Assembly (NCBI GenBank): GCA_023431725.1
Contig: JAEYVN010000446.1
Span: 1 to 5,262, forward strand
DNA from: Pseudomonadota bacterium
Lineage (GTDB): Bacteria; Pseudomonadota; Alphaproteobacteria; Rhizobiales; Xanthobacteraceae
Direction of reading: 5' to 3'
DNA: 5,262 bases
Shown piece by piece: positions 1-5,262 of the stretch. Made by a program: the position numbers and the translations under genes. Under the pieces are notes generated by a model that was given only the letters and a program-made list of their open reading frames with translations, ran no database searches and was not told where the DNA came from. Position 1 is the first letter of the stretch; the number at the start of each line of letters is the position of its first letter.

Positions 1-1102
1 AAAGCCAGCCACCGAACCAGCCGCCAATGAAGCCGCCGACCTGATGCATGAAGAAGACAATTCCACCCAGCATCGACATGTGCCGGACGCCCCAGATCGT
101 CGCCACCGTTCCGTTGGTCAAAGGTACCGTGGAGAGCCACAACAAACCCATCAACGCCCCGAGGCCATACGCCGAGACGCCGGAGGCGGGAATGAATACG
201 AATGCAGCGATGACAGCCGCGCGGCAGATGTAGACCCAGAACAGCATCATCGGCTTGCTGCGCGTGCCGCCCCAAAGCCCCGCGTAGTAGGTCCCCGCCA
301 CATTGAAGAGGCCGATCAACGCCAGCACCGTCGTTGCTACCAGTGCATCGAAGCCTTTGTCCGCAAGCAGCGCCGGCAGATGCACGGCGATGAAGACGAC
401 CTGGAATCCACAGGCAAAGAAGCCGAACGCCAGCAGCCAGAAATCCCGCGACGCCAACGCCTCCAGGAGCGCATCGCGTGCCGTGGTCGGCGGCACGGCG
501 TGGCTATCCGCATGCGCCGTCTCCTTCATGCCAAAGGCCAGCGGCAGGATCAGCAATGAGAGTGCAGACAGCACGATCAGCGCCCCCTGCCAGTTCAACC
601 AACCGATGAGACCGAGACTGACCGGGAGCATGATGAACTGGCCGAACGAACCGACCGCCATGGAGATGCCCATTGCAAGCGAGCGTTGCTCCGGTGCGAC
701 CAGCCGGCTGATCGCGCCCAGGATGACGGGAAACGTCGTGCCAGACTGGCCGAGCCCGACCAGCACGCCCGCCGCGAGAATGAAAGCAAGCTCGTTCGTT
801 GCAATCGACATCAGCCAAAGACCGGCGGCGTAGAACACCGCGCCGATTGCGACGATCCTCGGCGCGCCGAAGCGATCGGCAAGCATGCCGGCGAATGGCT
901 GGCTGGCGCCCCAGACGAGATTCATCAGCGCAATCGAAAATGCGAAGGTCTCGCGGCCCCAGCCGTGCTCCAACGTGACAGGCTTCAGGAACAGTCCAAA
1001 GCCGTGCCGTATGCCCAGCGACAGCAGCAGGATGATGGAGCCGCACGCGAGCGCAACCAGCGCTCCACCCCATCTTGTCCCCGCATCGGGTTGAGATGTC
1101 AT
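1..1102 (-). CDS. MFS transporter, C-terminus cut by the window edge
   Basis: Inner-membrane secondary carrier of the major facilitator superfamily; the substrate is unknown. The frame stays open from an ATG at 1102 to the left edge, giving 367 residues and no stop. Hydrophobic segments fit TM1 to TM11 (about 14-36, 53-75, 82-100, 105-128, 140-165, 170-190, then 219-242, 250-277, 284-304, 308-330 and 342-366), with a hydrophilic central loop at about 191-218. The usual TM12 and tail, about 40 residues, are missing off the edge. The TM2-TM3 loop carries the MFS signature-A pattern GMLADRFGAPR (72-82). An N-terminal HGFGLFLKPVTLEHGWGRE stretch and a C-terminal MHQVGGFIGGWFGGW stretch resemble the MCT/OFA/YcxA-like branch; that subfamily is from memory, not from a search. 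A weak GAGG lies about 11 bases before the ATG. It lies 177 bases downstream of the cupin gene on the same strand. The family is near certain; the substrate is not assigned. Confidence 0.93.
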   Translation of the reverse strand, partial: MTSQPDAGTRWGGALVALACGSIILLLSLGIRHGFGLFLKPVTLEHGWGRETFAFSIALMNLVWGASQPFAGMLADRFGAPRIVAIGAVFYAAGLWLMSIATNELAFILAAGVLVGLGQSGTTFPVILGAISRLVAPEQRSLAMGISMAVGSFGQFIMLPVSLGLIGWLNWQGALIVLSALSLLILPLAFGMKETAHADSHAVPPTTARDALLEALASRDFWLLAFGFFACGFQVVFIAVHLPALLADKGFDALVATTVLALIGLFNVAGTYYAGLWGGTRSKPMMLFWVYICRAAVIAAFVFIPASGVSAYGLGALMGLLWLSTVPLTNGTVATIWGVRHMSMLGGIVFFMHQVGGFIGGWFGGWL

Positions 1103-1141
1103 GATCCGTGTGCCCTCGCAGTACAGCCTGTGACGTAGCCG

Positions 1142-1188
1142 GACATTCGTCTGCGACATCCGGTTCGGGTCACTCAAGTTCGGGACAT
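1142..1188 (-). promoter_or_regulatory. Direct repeats upstream of the MFS gene, possible operator
   Basis: On the plus strand, GTTCGGG occurs at 1163-1169 and again at 1178-1184, a 15-base period; read towards the transporter it is CCCGAAC twice. Three copies of GACAT flank them (1142-1146, 1155-1159, 1184-1188). The block sits about 40-85 bases before the MFS start codon, where an activator or repressor site would be expected. I see no convincing -35/-10 pair, so the regulatory role is inferred from position and repetition only. Confidence 0.25.
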
Positions 1189-1244
1189 GCGGCTGACAAT
1201 GCTGCGCCCTGACCGGCATCGGCTGCACCTGCGTGCGACCGATA

Positions 1245-1258
1245 CCGATTTCAATCGG
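1245..1258. other. Short palindrome between cupin and MFS genes
   Basis: CCGATTTCAATCGG is a perfect 6-bp inverted repeat with two central bases; as RNA it would be a 5-bp stem with a 4-base loop. It begins 22 bases after the cupin stop on the minus strand. No T-run follows on that strand, so it is a poor Rho-independent terminator. It may be a weak mRNA-end hairpin, a protein site, or chance. Confidence 0.22.
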
Positions 1259-1279
1259 GTTGTTGAGAACGCGTAGGAG

Positions 1280-1741
1280 TTACTTCTTCCGCGGATCGTC
1301 AGCCGGGTTCACATAGGTGATGCCCTGCGGGCCCATGCCGTGAAGCTGGATCACGGTATCTTCCGGGAAGAACGCGTAATGCGTCATGCCCTTGGCGACA
1401 TAGGAATAGCCGCCGGCCTTGATCGTCTCTCCCTTCTTTTCGTCGAACTTGTCGCCGGTACCGATGTGGAAGACGCCCGACAGAACCGTCACGTTTTCAT
1501 CGTTGGGATGGGTATGAGCCGGAATTCTGAAGCCCTTCGGCACCTTCAGGCGGACGACATACATCCCTTGCTTGGTGGGATCCCCCTTGATCACTGCGAA
1601 CTCTGCGCCTGCAGCGTAGGCCGCAGGCGCCGTCCATTTCAGCGCATCGGGCTGCACCGTCGTGTGATGGTCGTCCGCGGCTCCGGCGGACAGTGGAAAT
1701 GCAGCCGCGGTGAGAATAGCGAAAACGATAGTCTTACTCAT
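1280..1741 (-). CDS. Secreted single-domain cupin protein
   Basis: A 153-residue exported cupin with a probable metal-binding beta barrel. Residues 1-21 form a signal peptide: K3, a hydrophobic core, then SAGA before A22, a normal AXA cleavage site, so the mature protein is probably periplasmic. Cupin motif 1 is intact at 70-89 (G70, H76, H78, E82, G89). Motif 2 is recognisable around 111-125 but degenerate: A116 replaces the usual proline, G118 and H121 are kept, and F125 replaces the usual asparagine. H76, H78, E82 and H121 are therefore the predicted metal ligands. The ATG at 1741 is preferred over an in-frame start at 1855 because the signal peptide begins there and an AGGAG lies 8 bases upstream (1750-1754). 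The first 8 bases overlap the preceding ORF. Enzyme, binding or sensor function cannot be decided; many short cupins of this kind have no known reaction. Confidence 0.92.
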   Translation of the reverse strand: MSKTIVFAILTAAAFPLSAGAADDHHTTVQPDALKWTAPAAYAAGAEFAVIKGDPTKQGMYVVRLKVPKGFRIPAHTHPNDENVTVLSGVFHIGTGDKFDEKKGETIKAGGYSYVAKGMTHYAFFPEDTVIQLHGMGPQGITYVNPADDPRKK

Positions 1742-2195
1742 GGTAGTCGCTCCTGTTGAGATGTTCGGTGGTCTCGACTTCACTTCGGGGAATTTCATGT
1801 CCGTGTGGATCACGCGGGCCCTTCTCGCCGGAGTGCCAGCCTCCAGCCCCTTCACCGCATTGACCGCTCGCCGGCATCCCTTCGCCGCACAGCGACTGCA
1901 TGCCGGCGTCGCTGAGCCAGATAACGGTCAGGAAGGCCGCACTAAGAAGTGCTGCATGCACGACATGCGAGGCGCGAAACCCATCATCGCGTCGCGTGCG
2001 TCTAAACATGAGGACGAATGCCGGCGGCCGGGCGGTCTGCGTATGCCGGCCCCGATCGCCTGCCTCACCGCCCGTCGATGCGACCGTGATCGAATTCAGC
2101 AACGCATTGGCAAGCCAGGATCGGCGATCCGCCGCGTGGCTCACTTTCCAATTGCGATACCGCCGCTTCGAATGATGACCAAAGAGGGCTTTCAC
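1734..2195 (-). CDS. Hypothetical protein, possibly coupled to the cupin gene
   Basis: I do not recognise this 153-residue ORF. It begins with GTG at 2195, behind a strong GGGAGG 5 bases away. It ends in TAA at 1734-1736, inside the cupin start region, so the two share ATGAGTAA, a typical translational-coupling overlap. The N-terminal half is basic (HHSKRRYRNWK near the start, RRTRRDD near the middle). One hydrophobic stretch, HAALLSAAFLTVIWLSDAG, follows and could be a single membrane span. The rest is glycine-, histidine- and charge-rich with two cysteines and looks disordered. By my count about 65% of third positions are G or C, which does not separate coding from non-coding here. If it is not a gene, the cupin simply has an untranslated upstream region of about 450 bases in which I see nothing else. 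Confidence 0.42.
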   Translation of the reverse strand: MKALFGHHSKRRYRNWKVSHAADRRSWLANALLNSITVASTGGEAGDRGRHTQTARPPAFVLMFRRTRRDDGFRASHVVHAALLSAAFLTVIWLSDAGMQSLCGEGMPASGQCGEGAGGWHSGEKGPRDPHGHEIPRSEVETTEHLNRSDYHE

Positions 2196-2200
2196 GTCCG

Positions 2201-2206
2201 CCTCCC
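2201..2206 (-). promoter_or_regulatory. Strong ribosome binding site for a GTG start
   Basis: The minus strand reads GGGAGG, then CGGAC, then GTG at 2195. This Shine-Dalgarno sequence and its spacing are the main reason to place the start of the hypothetical ORF at a GTG; the first in-frame ATG, deeper in the frame, has no such site. Confidence 0.45.
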
Positions 2207-2214
2207 TTATTATT

Positions 2215-2234
2215 CCGGGCTGTAGCTTTCCCGG
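2215..2234 (-). other. Small inverted repeat in the leader before the GTG ORF
   Basis: CCGGG (2215-2219) and CCCGG (2230-2234) form a 5-bp inverted repeat around a 10-base loop, 8 bases upstream of the GGGAGG ribosome site on the minus strand. It could be a short leader hairpin or a terminator remnant after the LuxR-type gene. It is too short to be sure, and no T-run follows directly. Confidence 0.2.
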
Positions 2235-2288
2235 TGACTGCTTTTGGGGACTTTCAGATTATCCCGCATCAACCGTTCGATTATTTAT

Positions 2289-3452
2289 TCAGACCATTGG
2301 CCTTTCGAGCAAAGGTGTGTCCGGCATCGCAAGCGGCCCGATAAAGCCTGCCACCAGCCGCACCAGATCGGCCTGTCGCCTTGTGTTGGTTTTCGCGAAC
2401 AAACGATGCAGGTGCGTTTTCGTGGTCGCCTCCGAAATACCCAATGCACCCGCGATGTCCGACACGCCCCCGGTCTCGAACACCGCGAGCAGAACGCGAA
2501 GCTCGCTTGGCGTCAGGCCATAAAGCTCGGCGATGACTTGCGGCGCGGCCGGCGCCTCGATCCGGGTTCTGGAGACGAATACTGCCGCGACCGCCGAATA
2601 GCCTGCCCCGGTCTTTCGGCGTGCACCCGAGGTCAGAGGCAGAATGTGCGCGACATAGTGCTGTCCATCGGCTGCCGCCAGCGGCACGGCAATGCCCTGC
2701 GTTCCAAGCACCTCGCCGCCAAGGTCGATACTGGAAAATGCGTTGCGCAACGCGGCGTCCGCGACCGGATCTGGCGCAATCAAACGCCCGCCGACCGCAC
2801 GCAAAATCGTCCCTTCGGACAGGATGGCATGACCGGCCACATTTGCCTGAACCAGACGTCCCTTCCCACCAATGAGAAAGAAGCCGGCCACCAGACTGTC
2901 GAGCGTATCCGCCAGTGTCGCCGCCTCCGCCCGATTGAGTTGAATCGTCTTGCCGATCAGGACTGCGCGCCGGACATGAGGCACCAGCAGCTTCATGCGT
3001 TGACGCATCTGTGCATCGGACCGCCCATGCCACTCATGCCTGAAGACGGTGAACACCGCGTAGCTTGTCGTGGACTTCTCGAGCACGGAGGTCGCCATAT
3101 CGACCAGGCCCTGCGGTTGCGCCCATTCCCGGTAGAAGCGCGACTCAAGAAATTCTTCATAGGGTAGAATGTCGGACGTCGTGACGACTTCCCCGACATC
3201 GAAGAAAAAGAAGCCCGGCGTCGAGGGGTCCAGCCTGACATATGTGTCGAGATAGTTCTGCCTGAACTCGTCATCGACGCCGCACCCGTGGGTTATGTTT
3301 GCCGTCTTGCTGACCGAGTCCTTCGAGTAGATCGCGGCCCCGCCTCCGCCGACGAACAACGAGGATTTCTCCAGAACGTCCTGCCACAATGATGGATCGA
3401 GCGCGGCATCATAGATCTCGCTGATGAGCGCCGACAATTCCTCTTCCGACAT
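2289..3452 (-). CDS. LuxR-family transcriptional regulator with PAS-like sensor region
   Basis: A 387-residue cytoplasmic DNA-binding regulator. The C-terminal LuxR/FixJ-type helix-turn-helix spans about 313-370. It starts at LTPSELRVL, contains DIAGALGIS, and has a recognition helix around 341-355 (EATTKTHLHRLFAKT). Residues 183-230 look like a PAS fold (LDSLVAGFFLIGGKGRLVQAN). The N-terminal 170 residues, with IYDAALDPSLW (13-23) and SRFYREWAQPQG (104-115), are typical of a regulator group common in rhizobia whose ligand is unknown. I see neither a response-regulator receiver domain nor a clear acyl-homoserine-lactone-binding domain. The ATG at 3452 is chosen over an upstream in-frame start at 3563 because GGAAGG lies 7 bases before it (3460-3465) and the recognisable homologous region begins there. 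Downstream on the same strand are the unknown ORF, the cupin and the transporter, which are plausible targets. Divergent to the MocR gene. Confidence 0.93.
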   Translation of the reverse strand: MSEEELSALISEIYDAALDPSLWQDVLEKSSLFVGGGGAAIYSKDSVSKTANITHGCGVDDEFRQNYLDTYVRLDPSTPGFFFFDVGEVVTTSDILPYEEFLESRFYREWAQPQGLVDMATSVLEKSTTSYAVFTVFRHEWHGRSDAQMRQRMKLLVPHVRRAVLIGKTIQLNRAEAATLADTLDSLVAGFFLIGGKGRLVQANVAGHAILSEGTILRAVGGRLIAPDPVADAALRNAFSSIDLGGEVLGTQGIAVPLAAADGQHYVAHILPLTSGARRKTGAGYSAVAAVFVSRTRIEAPAAPQVIAELYGLTPSELRVLLAVFETGGVSDIAGALGISEATTKTHLHRLFAKTNTRRQADLVRLVAGFIGPLAMPDTPLLERPMV

Positions 3453-3521
3453 GACATCGCCTTCCAAACATTCAAATGAAGCAGGCAATTCTTTCGTGAT
3501 GAATTGATGTGATCGATGCAG

Positions 3522-3553
3522 GTCCGCGCATCGGAGTGCCGCGGACGGTCCGC
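3522..3553. promoter_or_regulatory. Overlapping GTCCGCG/CGCGGAC inverted repeats
   Basis: GTCCGCG (3522-3528) and CGCGGAC (3540-3546) form a perfect 7-bp inverted repeat around 11 bases. The right arm is reused in GCGGACGGTCCGC (3541-3553), a 13-base palindrome with one central base. A further GTCCGC lies at 3618-3623. The block is about 70-100 bases upstream of the LuxR-type start codon, so it could be an operator or, if transcribed, alternative leader hairpins. Function is inferred only from symmetry and location. Confidence 0.35.
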
Positions 3554-3580
3554 TACCCACCACACGGCAGGATTCGGCGC

Positions 3581-3598
3581 GTCAATCGATCGGTTGAC
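3581..3598. promoter_or_regulatory. 18-bp near-perfect palindrome, operator candidate
   Basis: GTCAATCGATCGGTTGAC matches its own reverse complement at 8 of 9 base pairs; only the T/G pair at the sixth position from each end fails. Length and dyad symmetry suit a dimeric helix-turn-helix protein such as the adjacent LuxR-type regulator. It lies 128 bases before that gene's start and 162 before the MocR start. Which protein binds, if any, is inference. Confidence 0.42.
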
Positions 3599-3695
3599 CT
3601 GCTACGAAGGTGCAAGCGTCCGCACGACGCGCTGCTGCTGGGCCCCCGACGATCCAGCGCCCGCAATCAATGGCTGTCAATTTATCGGACAGGCA

Positions 3696-3729
3696 TGTAC
3701 AGTTGTGTACACACTGAGCTGAACTGTAC
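3696..3729. promoter_or_regulatory. Nested TGTAC operator-like cluster upstream of the MocR gene
   Basis: An 8-bp perfect inverted repeat, GTACAGTT (3697-3704) with AACTGTAC (3722-3729), brackets a 10-bp perfect palindrome TGTGTACACA (3704-3713). The result is three TGTAC cores at 3696, 3706 and 3725. The cluster ends 31 bases before the MocR start codon, overlapping where the promoter should be. MocR proteins commonly bind repeated half-sites near their own promoter, so autoregulation is the likeliest reading. The assignment to this MocR is inferred. Confidence 0.5.
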
Positions 3730-3760
3730 CGGTCATTTGAGCAGGCCACTCGGACTCACG

Positions 3761-5194
3761 ATGATGATCTCGATCAATCTCGATCCGGACGACCAGTTGC
3801 CGCTTGTCGATCAGATCGTTCACGCGATCCGCAGACAGATTGACGAGCGCTGTTTGCGTCCCGGCACCAAGCTTCCGTCCATCCGCAAGTTTGCCGCGTC
3901 ATACGGAATCAGCCGGTTCACAGCGGTCGAATCTTACGATCGCCTGGTCGCTCTCGGCTATCTCAAGGCACGACGTGGTGCCGGATTTTTCATAACGGCA
4001 GTCCACGAAGCATCCGACCGTCGTCAGCTCATCGGGGTTCAGAACCGTAACGAGGAAATGGTTTCGCTGATCCGCCGCCTGCTGGAAGCTCGCGAGGACA
4101 TCGTGCTCGCCGGCGGCCCCTGGCTTCCGAATGCCTGGATGGATGAAATGGGAATTCGGCAGAGTTTGGCTGCTGTCGCGCGCAAGAACGGAACGCATCT
4201 TATCGAGTATGGCAATCCCTACGGCTATTTGCCCCTGCGCGAGCATCTTGTGCTCTTGCTTTCAGAACTAGGTGTCAAAGCCCGCGCGTCGCAGATCGTA
4301 CTGACGCACGGCACGAGCCAGGCCCTCGATTTGATTATCCGCCACTACGTCAAACCCGGCGATGCGGTACTGGTCGACGATCCCGGCTACTACAATTTGT
4401 TCGGCAATCTTCGGCAGCACGACGCAAGATTACTCGGCATTCCACGGAATTCCGACGGCCCCGACCTTGCGGCGCTCGAACAACTTGCCGCCGAGCATCG
4501 ACCCCGAATTTATTTTACTCAATCAACTTTGCAAAATCCGACTGGCACCGACATGAGTCCGCATGTCGCTTTCCGAGTGCTCCAACTTGCCGAACAGTTT
4601 GATTTCATCATCGTTGAGGATGACATCTTCTGCGATCTTCAGACCAGGAACACACAGCGGCTGGCTGCCCTCGATCAGCTCAACAGGGTGATCTATGCGC
4701 GAAGCTTCTCGAAGACCCTGTCCGGCAGCCTCCGCGTCGGTTTCCTGGCGGCGCGCCAGCCGATCGCTGATGATCTGGCTGAGGTCAAGATGATTTCCAG
4801 CATCACGAGCTCTCAGCTCATCGAGCGCGTGCTCTACGCAATGCTGATTGACGGCCATTATCGGAAATTTCTCACCCGCCTTCACAAGAGGCTGGCCGAA
4901 AGCAGGCTTGCGACGATCCACGCATTCGAACGCATCGGGCTGGAGCTATTCGTCGAAGCGGAAGCCGGCATGTTCCTGTGGGGGCGATTTCCGCACGTCG
5001 GAAACTCACTCGCGCTGACAAAAAGCGCCTCGAACCACGGCATCATGATCGCTCCCGGAGTCGTATTTCGGCCGTATCTAGAACCTTCACCGTGGAAGCG
5101 GTTCAACGTAACGGCATGCGATGATCCTCATGTGCATCGCTGGCTCGAACACATTGCCACTCGGGACGACTGGTCGCTCCAAGCCGCGGAATAA
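3761..5194 (+). CDS. MocR-type GntR/aminotransferase PLP-dependent transcriptional regulator
   Basis: A complete 477-residue regulator, the normal length for the MocR/GabR/PdxR group. Residues about 11-78 are a GntR winged helix, with KLPSIRKFAASYGISRFT at 37-54. After a linker, about 113-470 is a fold-type I aminotransferase-like domain. Its PLP features are visible: QNPTG (258-262, N259), EDD (286-288, with D287 expected to face the pyridine nitrogen), SFSK with K318 as the Schiff-base lysine, and R447 in KRFNV as the likely substrate-carboxylate arginine. F290 sits where a PLP-contacting tyrosine often occurs. Such proteins sense PLP or amino-acid-like effectors; the effector here is unknown. 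The ATG at 3761 (another at 3764) is used because the domain begins at once. The frame is open back to 3509, but that extension would place the operator cluster inside the coding sequence. There is no strong ribosome site. Targets may be the gene itself, the divergent regulator, or genes beyond the right edge. Confidence 0.95.
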   Translation: MMISINLDPDDQLPLVDQIVHAIRRQIDERCLRPGTKLPSIRKFAASYGISRFTAVESYDRLVALGYLKARRGAGFFITAVHEASDRRQLIGVQNRNEEMVSLIRRLLEAREDIVLAGGPWLPNAWMDEMGIRQSLAAVARKNGTHLIEYGNPYGYLPLREHLVLLLSELGVKARASQIVLTHGTSQALDLIIRHYVKPGDAVLVDDPGYYNLFGNLRQHDARLLGIPRNSDGPDLAALEQLAAEHRPRIYFTQSTLQNPTGTDMSPHVAFRVLQLAEQFDFIIVEDDIFCDLQTRNTQRLAALDQLNRVIYARSFSKTLSGSLRVGFLAARQPIADDLAEVKMISSITSSQLIERVLYAMLIDGHYRKFLTRLHKRLAESRLATIHAFERIGLELFVEAEAGMFLWGRFPHVGNSLALTKSASNHGIMIAPGVVFRPYLEPSPWKRFNVTACDDPHVHRWLEHIATRDDWSLQAAE

Positions 5195-5200
5195 GGAAAG

Positions 5201-5226
5201 AAGGCCGCTAGGACTTAGTGCGCCTT
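5201..5226 (+). terminator. Weak hairpin after the MocR gene
   Basis: AAGG, a bulged C, then CGC (5201-5208) can pair with GCGCCTT (5220-5226) across an 11-base loop, starting 6 bases after the stop codon. No U-run follows, so this is at best a poor Rho-independent terminator. The remaining bases to the window edge show no gene. Confidence 0.2.
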
Positions 5227-5262
5227 ATCTGAATCCGCACAGCCGTCGTTCACAGGTTGATT

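Larger units (their letters stand above)
3453..3760. promoter_or_regulatory. Divergent regulatory region between two regulator genes
   Basis: These 308 bases separate the start codons of the LuxR-type gene (minus) and the MocR gene (plus) and hold no convincing gene. They should contain both promoters, but I could not fix a confident -35/-10 pair on either strand. The best plus-strand candidate is CTGTCA (3674-3679) with TGTACA (3696-3701), spaced 16 bases, and it is weak. Several dyad-symmetric elements, listed separately, crowd the region. Confidence 0.6.

Noticed and set aside
504..1073. 189-residue minus-strand open frame and plus-strand frames across 44-1138
   Set aside because: Arg/His/Ala-rich out-of-frame readings of the MFS gene; the MFS frame on the minus strand has clear membrane segments and motif A.
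1245..1258. CCGATTTCAATCGG as a Rho-independent terminator of the cupin transcript
   Set aside because: The stem is only 5-6 bp and no T-run follows on the minus strand; kept only as a palindrome.
1742..1855. 38-residue N-terminal extension of the cupin
   Set aside because: It would bury the signal peptide; the ATG at 1741 has its own AGGAG.
2070..2193. A second minus-strand frame with a protein-like stretch inside the unknown ORF, raising the idea of a frameshifted gene
   Set aside because: It has no start codon near a ribosome site and stops after about 40 codons; the GTG frame with GGGAGG is better supported.
2281..3033. 250-residue minus-strand open frame overlapping the LuxR-type gene
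   Set aside because: Frame-shifted reading of the same gene with low-complexity Gly/Arg composition and no recognisable domain.
2244..3167. 307-residue plus-strand open frame antisense to the LuxR-type gene
   Set aside because: Rich in Arg, Gln, Cys and His with no domain, which is typical of the complement of a GC-rich coding sequence; the opposite strand has a full LuxR-type protein.
3453..3563. 37-residue N-terminal extension of the LuxR-type regulator
   Set aside because: The ATG at 3452 has GGAAGG 7 bases upstream and starts the recognisable protein; the extension has no family-like content.
3509..3760. 84-residue N-terminal extension of the MocR protein
   Set aside because: Basic, unstructured and unlike the family; it would place the operator-like cluster inside the coding sequence. 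The GntR domain begins directly after the ATG at 3761.

Overview
The window looks like chromosomal DNA from a fairly GC-rich alphaproteobacterium, probably Hyphomicrobiales (the Bradyrhizobium/Rhizobium/Mesorhizobium type). That placement is an inference from base composition, codon choice and the families present; no marker gene is here to settle it. I see no rRNA, tRNA, CRISPR array, insertion sequence or phage gene.

Layout. Positions 1-3452 hold a run of minus-strand genes. In transcription order they are: a LuxR-type helix-turn-helix regulator with a PAS-like segment (3452-2289); a possible small membrane or secreted protein of unknown function (2195-1734); a secreted single-domain cupin (1741-1280); and a major facilitator superfamily transporter whose C-terminus lies beyond the left edge (1102 to <1). 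The unknown ORF and the cupin overlap by 8 bases, so they are probably translated together if the ORF is real. The transporter follows after 177 bases that contain repeats and may have its own promoter.

On the plus strand, 3761-5194 encodes a complete MocR-type regulator, which joins a GntR winged helix to an aspartate-aminotransferase-like PLP domain. It is transcribed divergently from the LuxR-type regulator. The 308 bases between them (3453-3760) carry several dyad-symmetric elements: a GTCCGCG/CGCGGAC set near the LuxR-type gene, an 18-bp near-perfect palindrome in the middle, and a nested GTACAGTT/AACTGTAC plus TGTGTACACA cluster just upstream of the MocR gene.

Reading as a system. The simplest interpretation is a small-molecule response locus: two ligand-sensing regulators back to back, with a periplasmic cupin and an MFS carrier downstream of one of them. 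The substrate cannot be read from the sequence. The individual genes belong to familiar families. The parts that deserve a second look are the dense operator-like architecture between the regulators and the unrecognised ORF coupled to the cupin. I found nothing that I would call a clearly new biological system.
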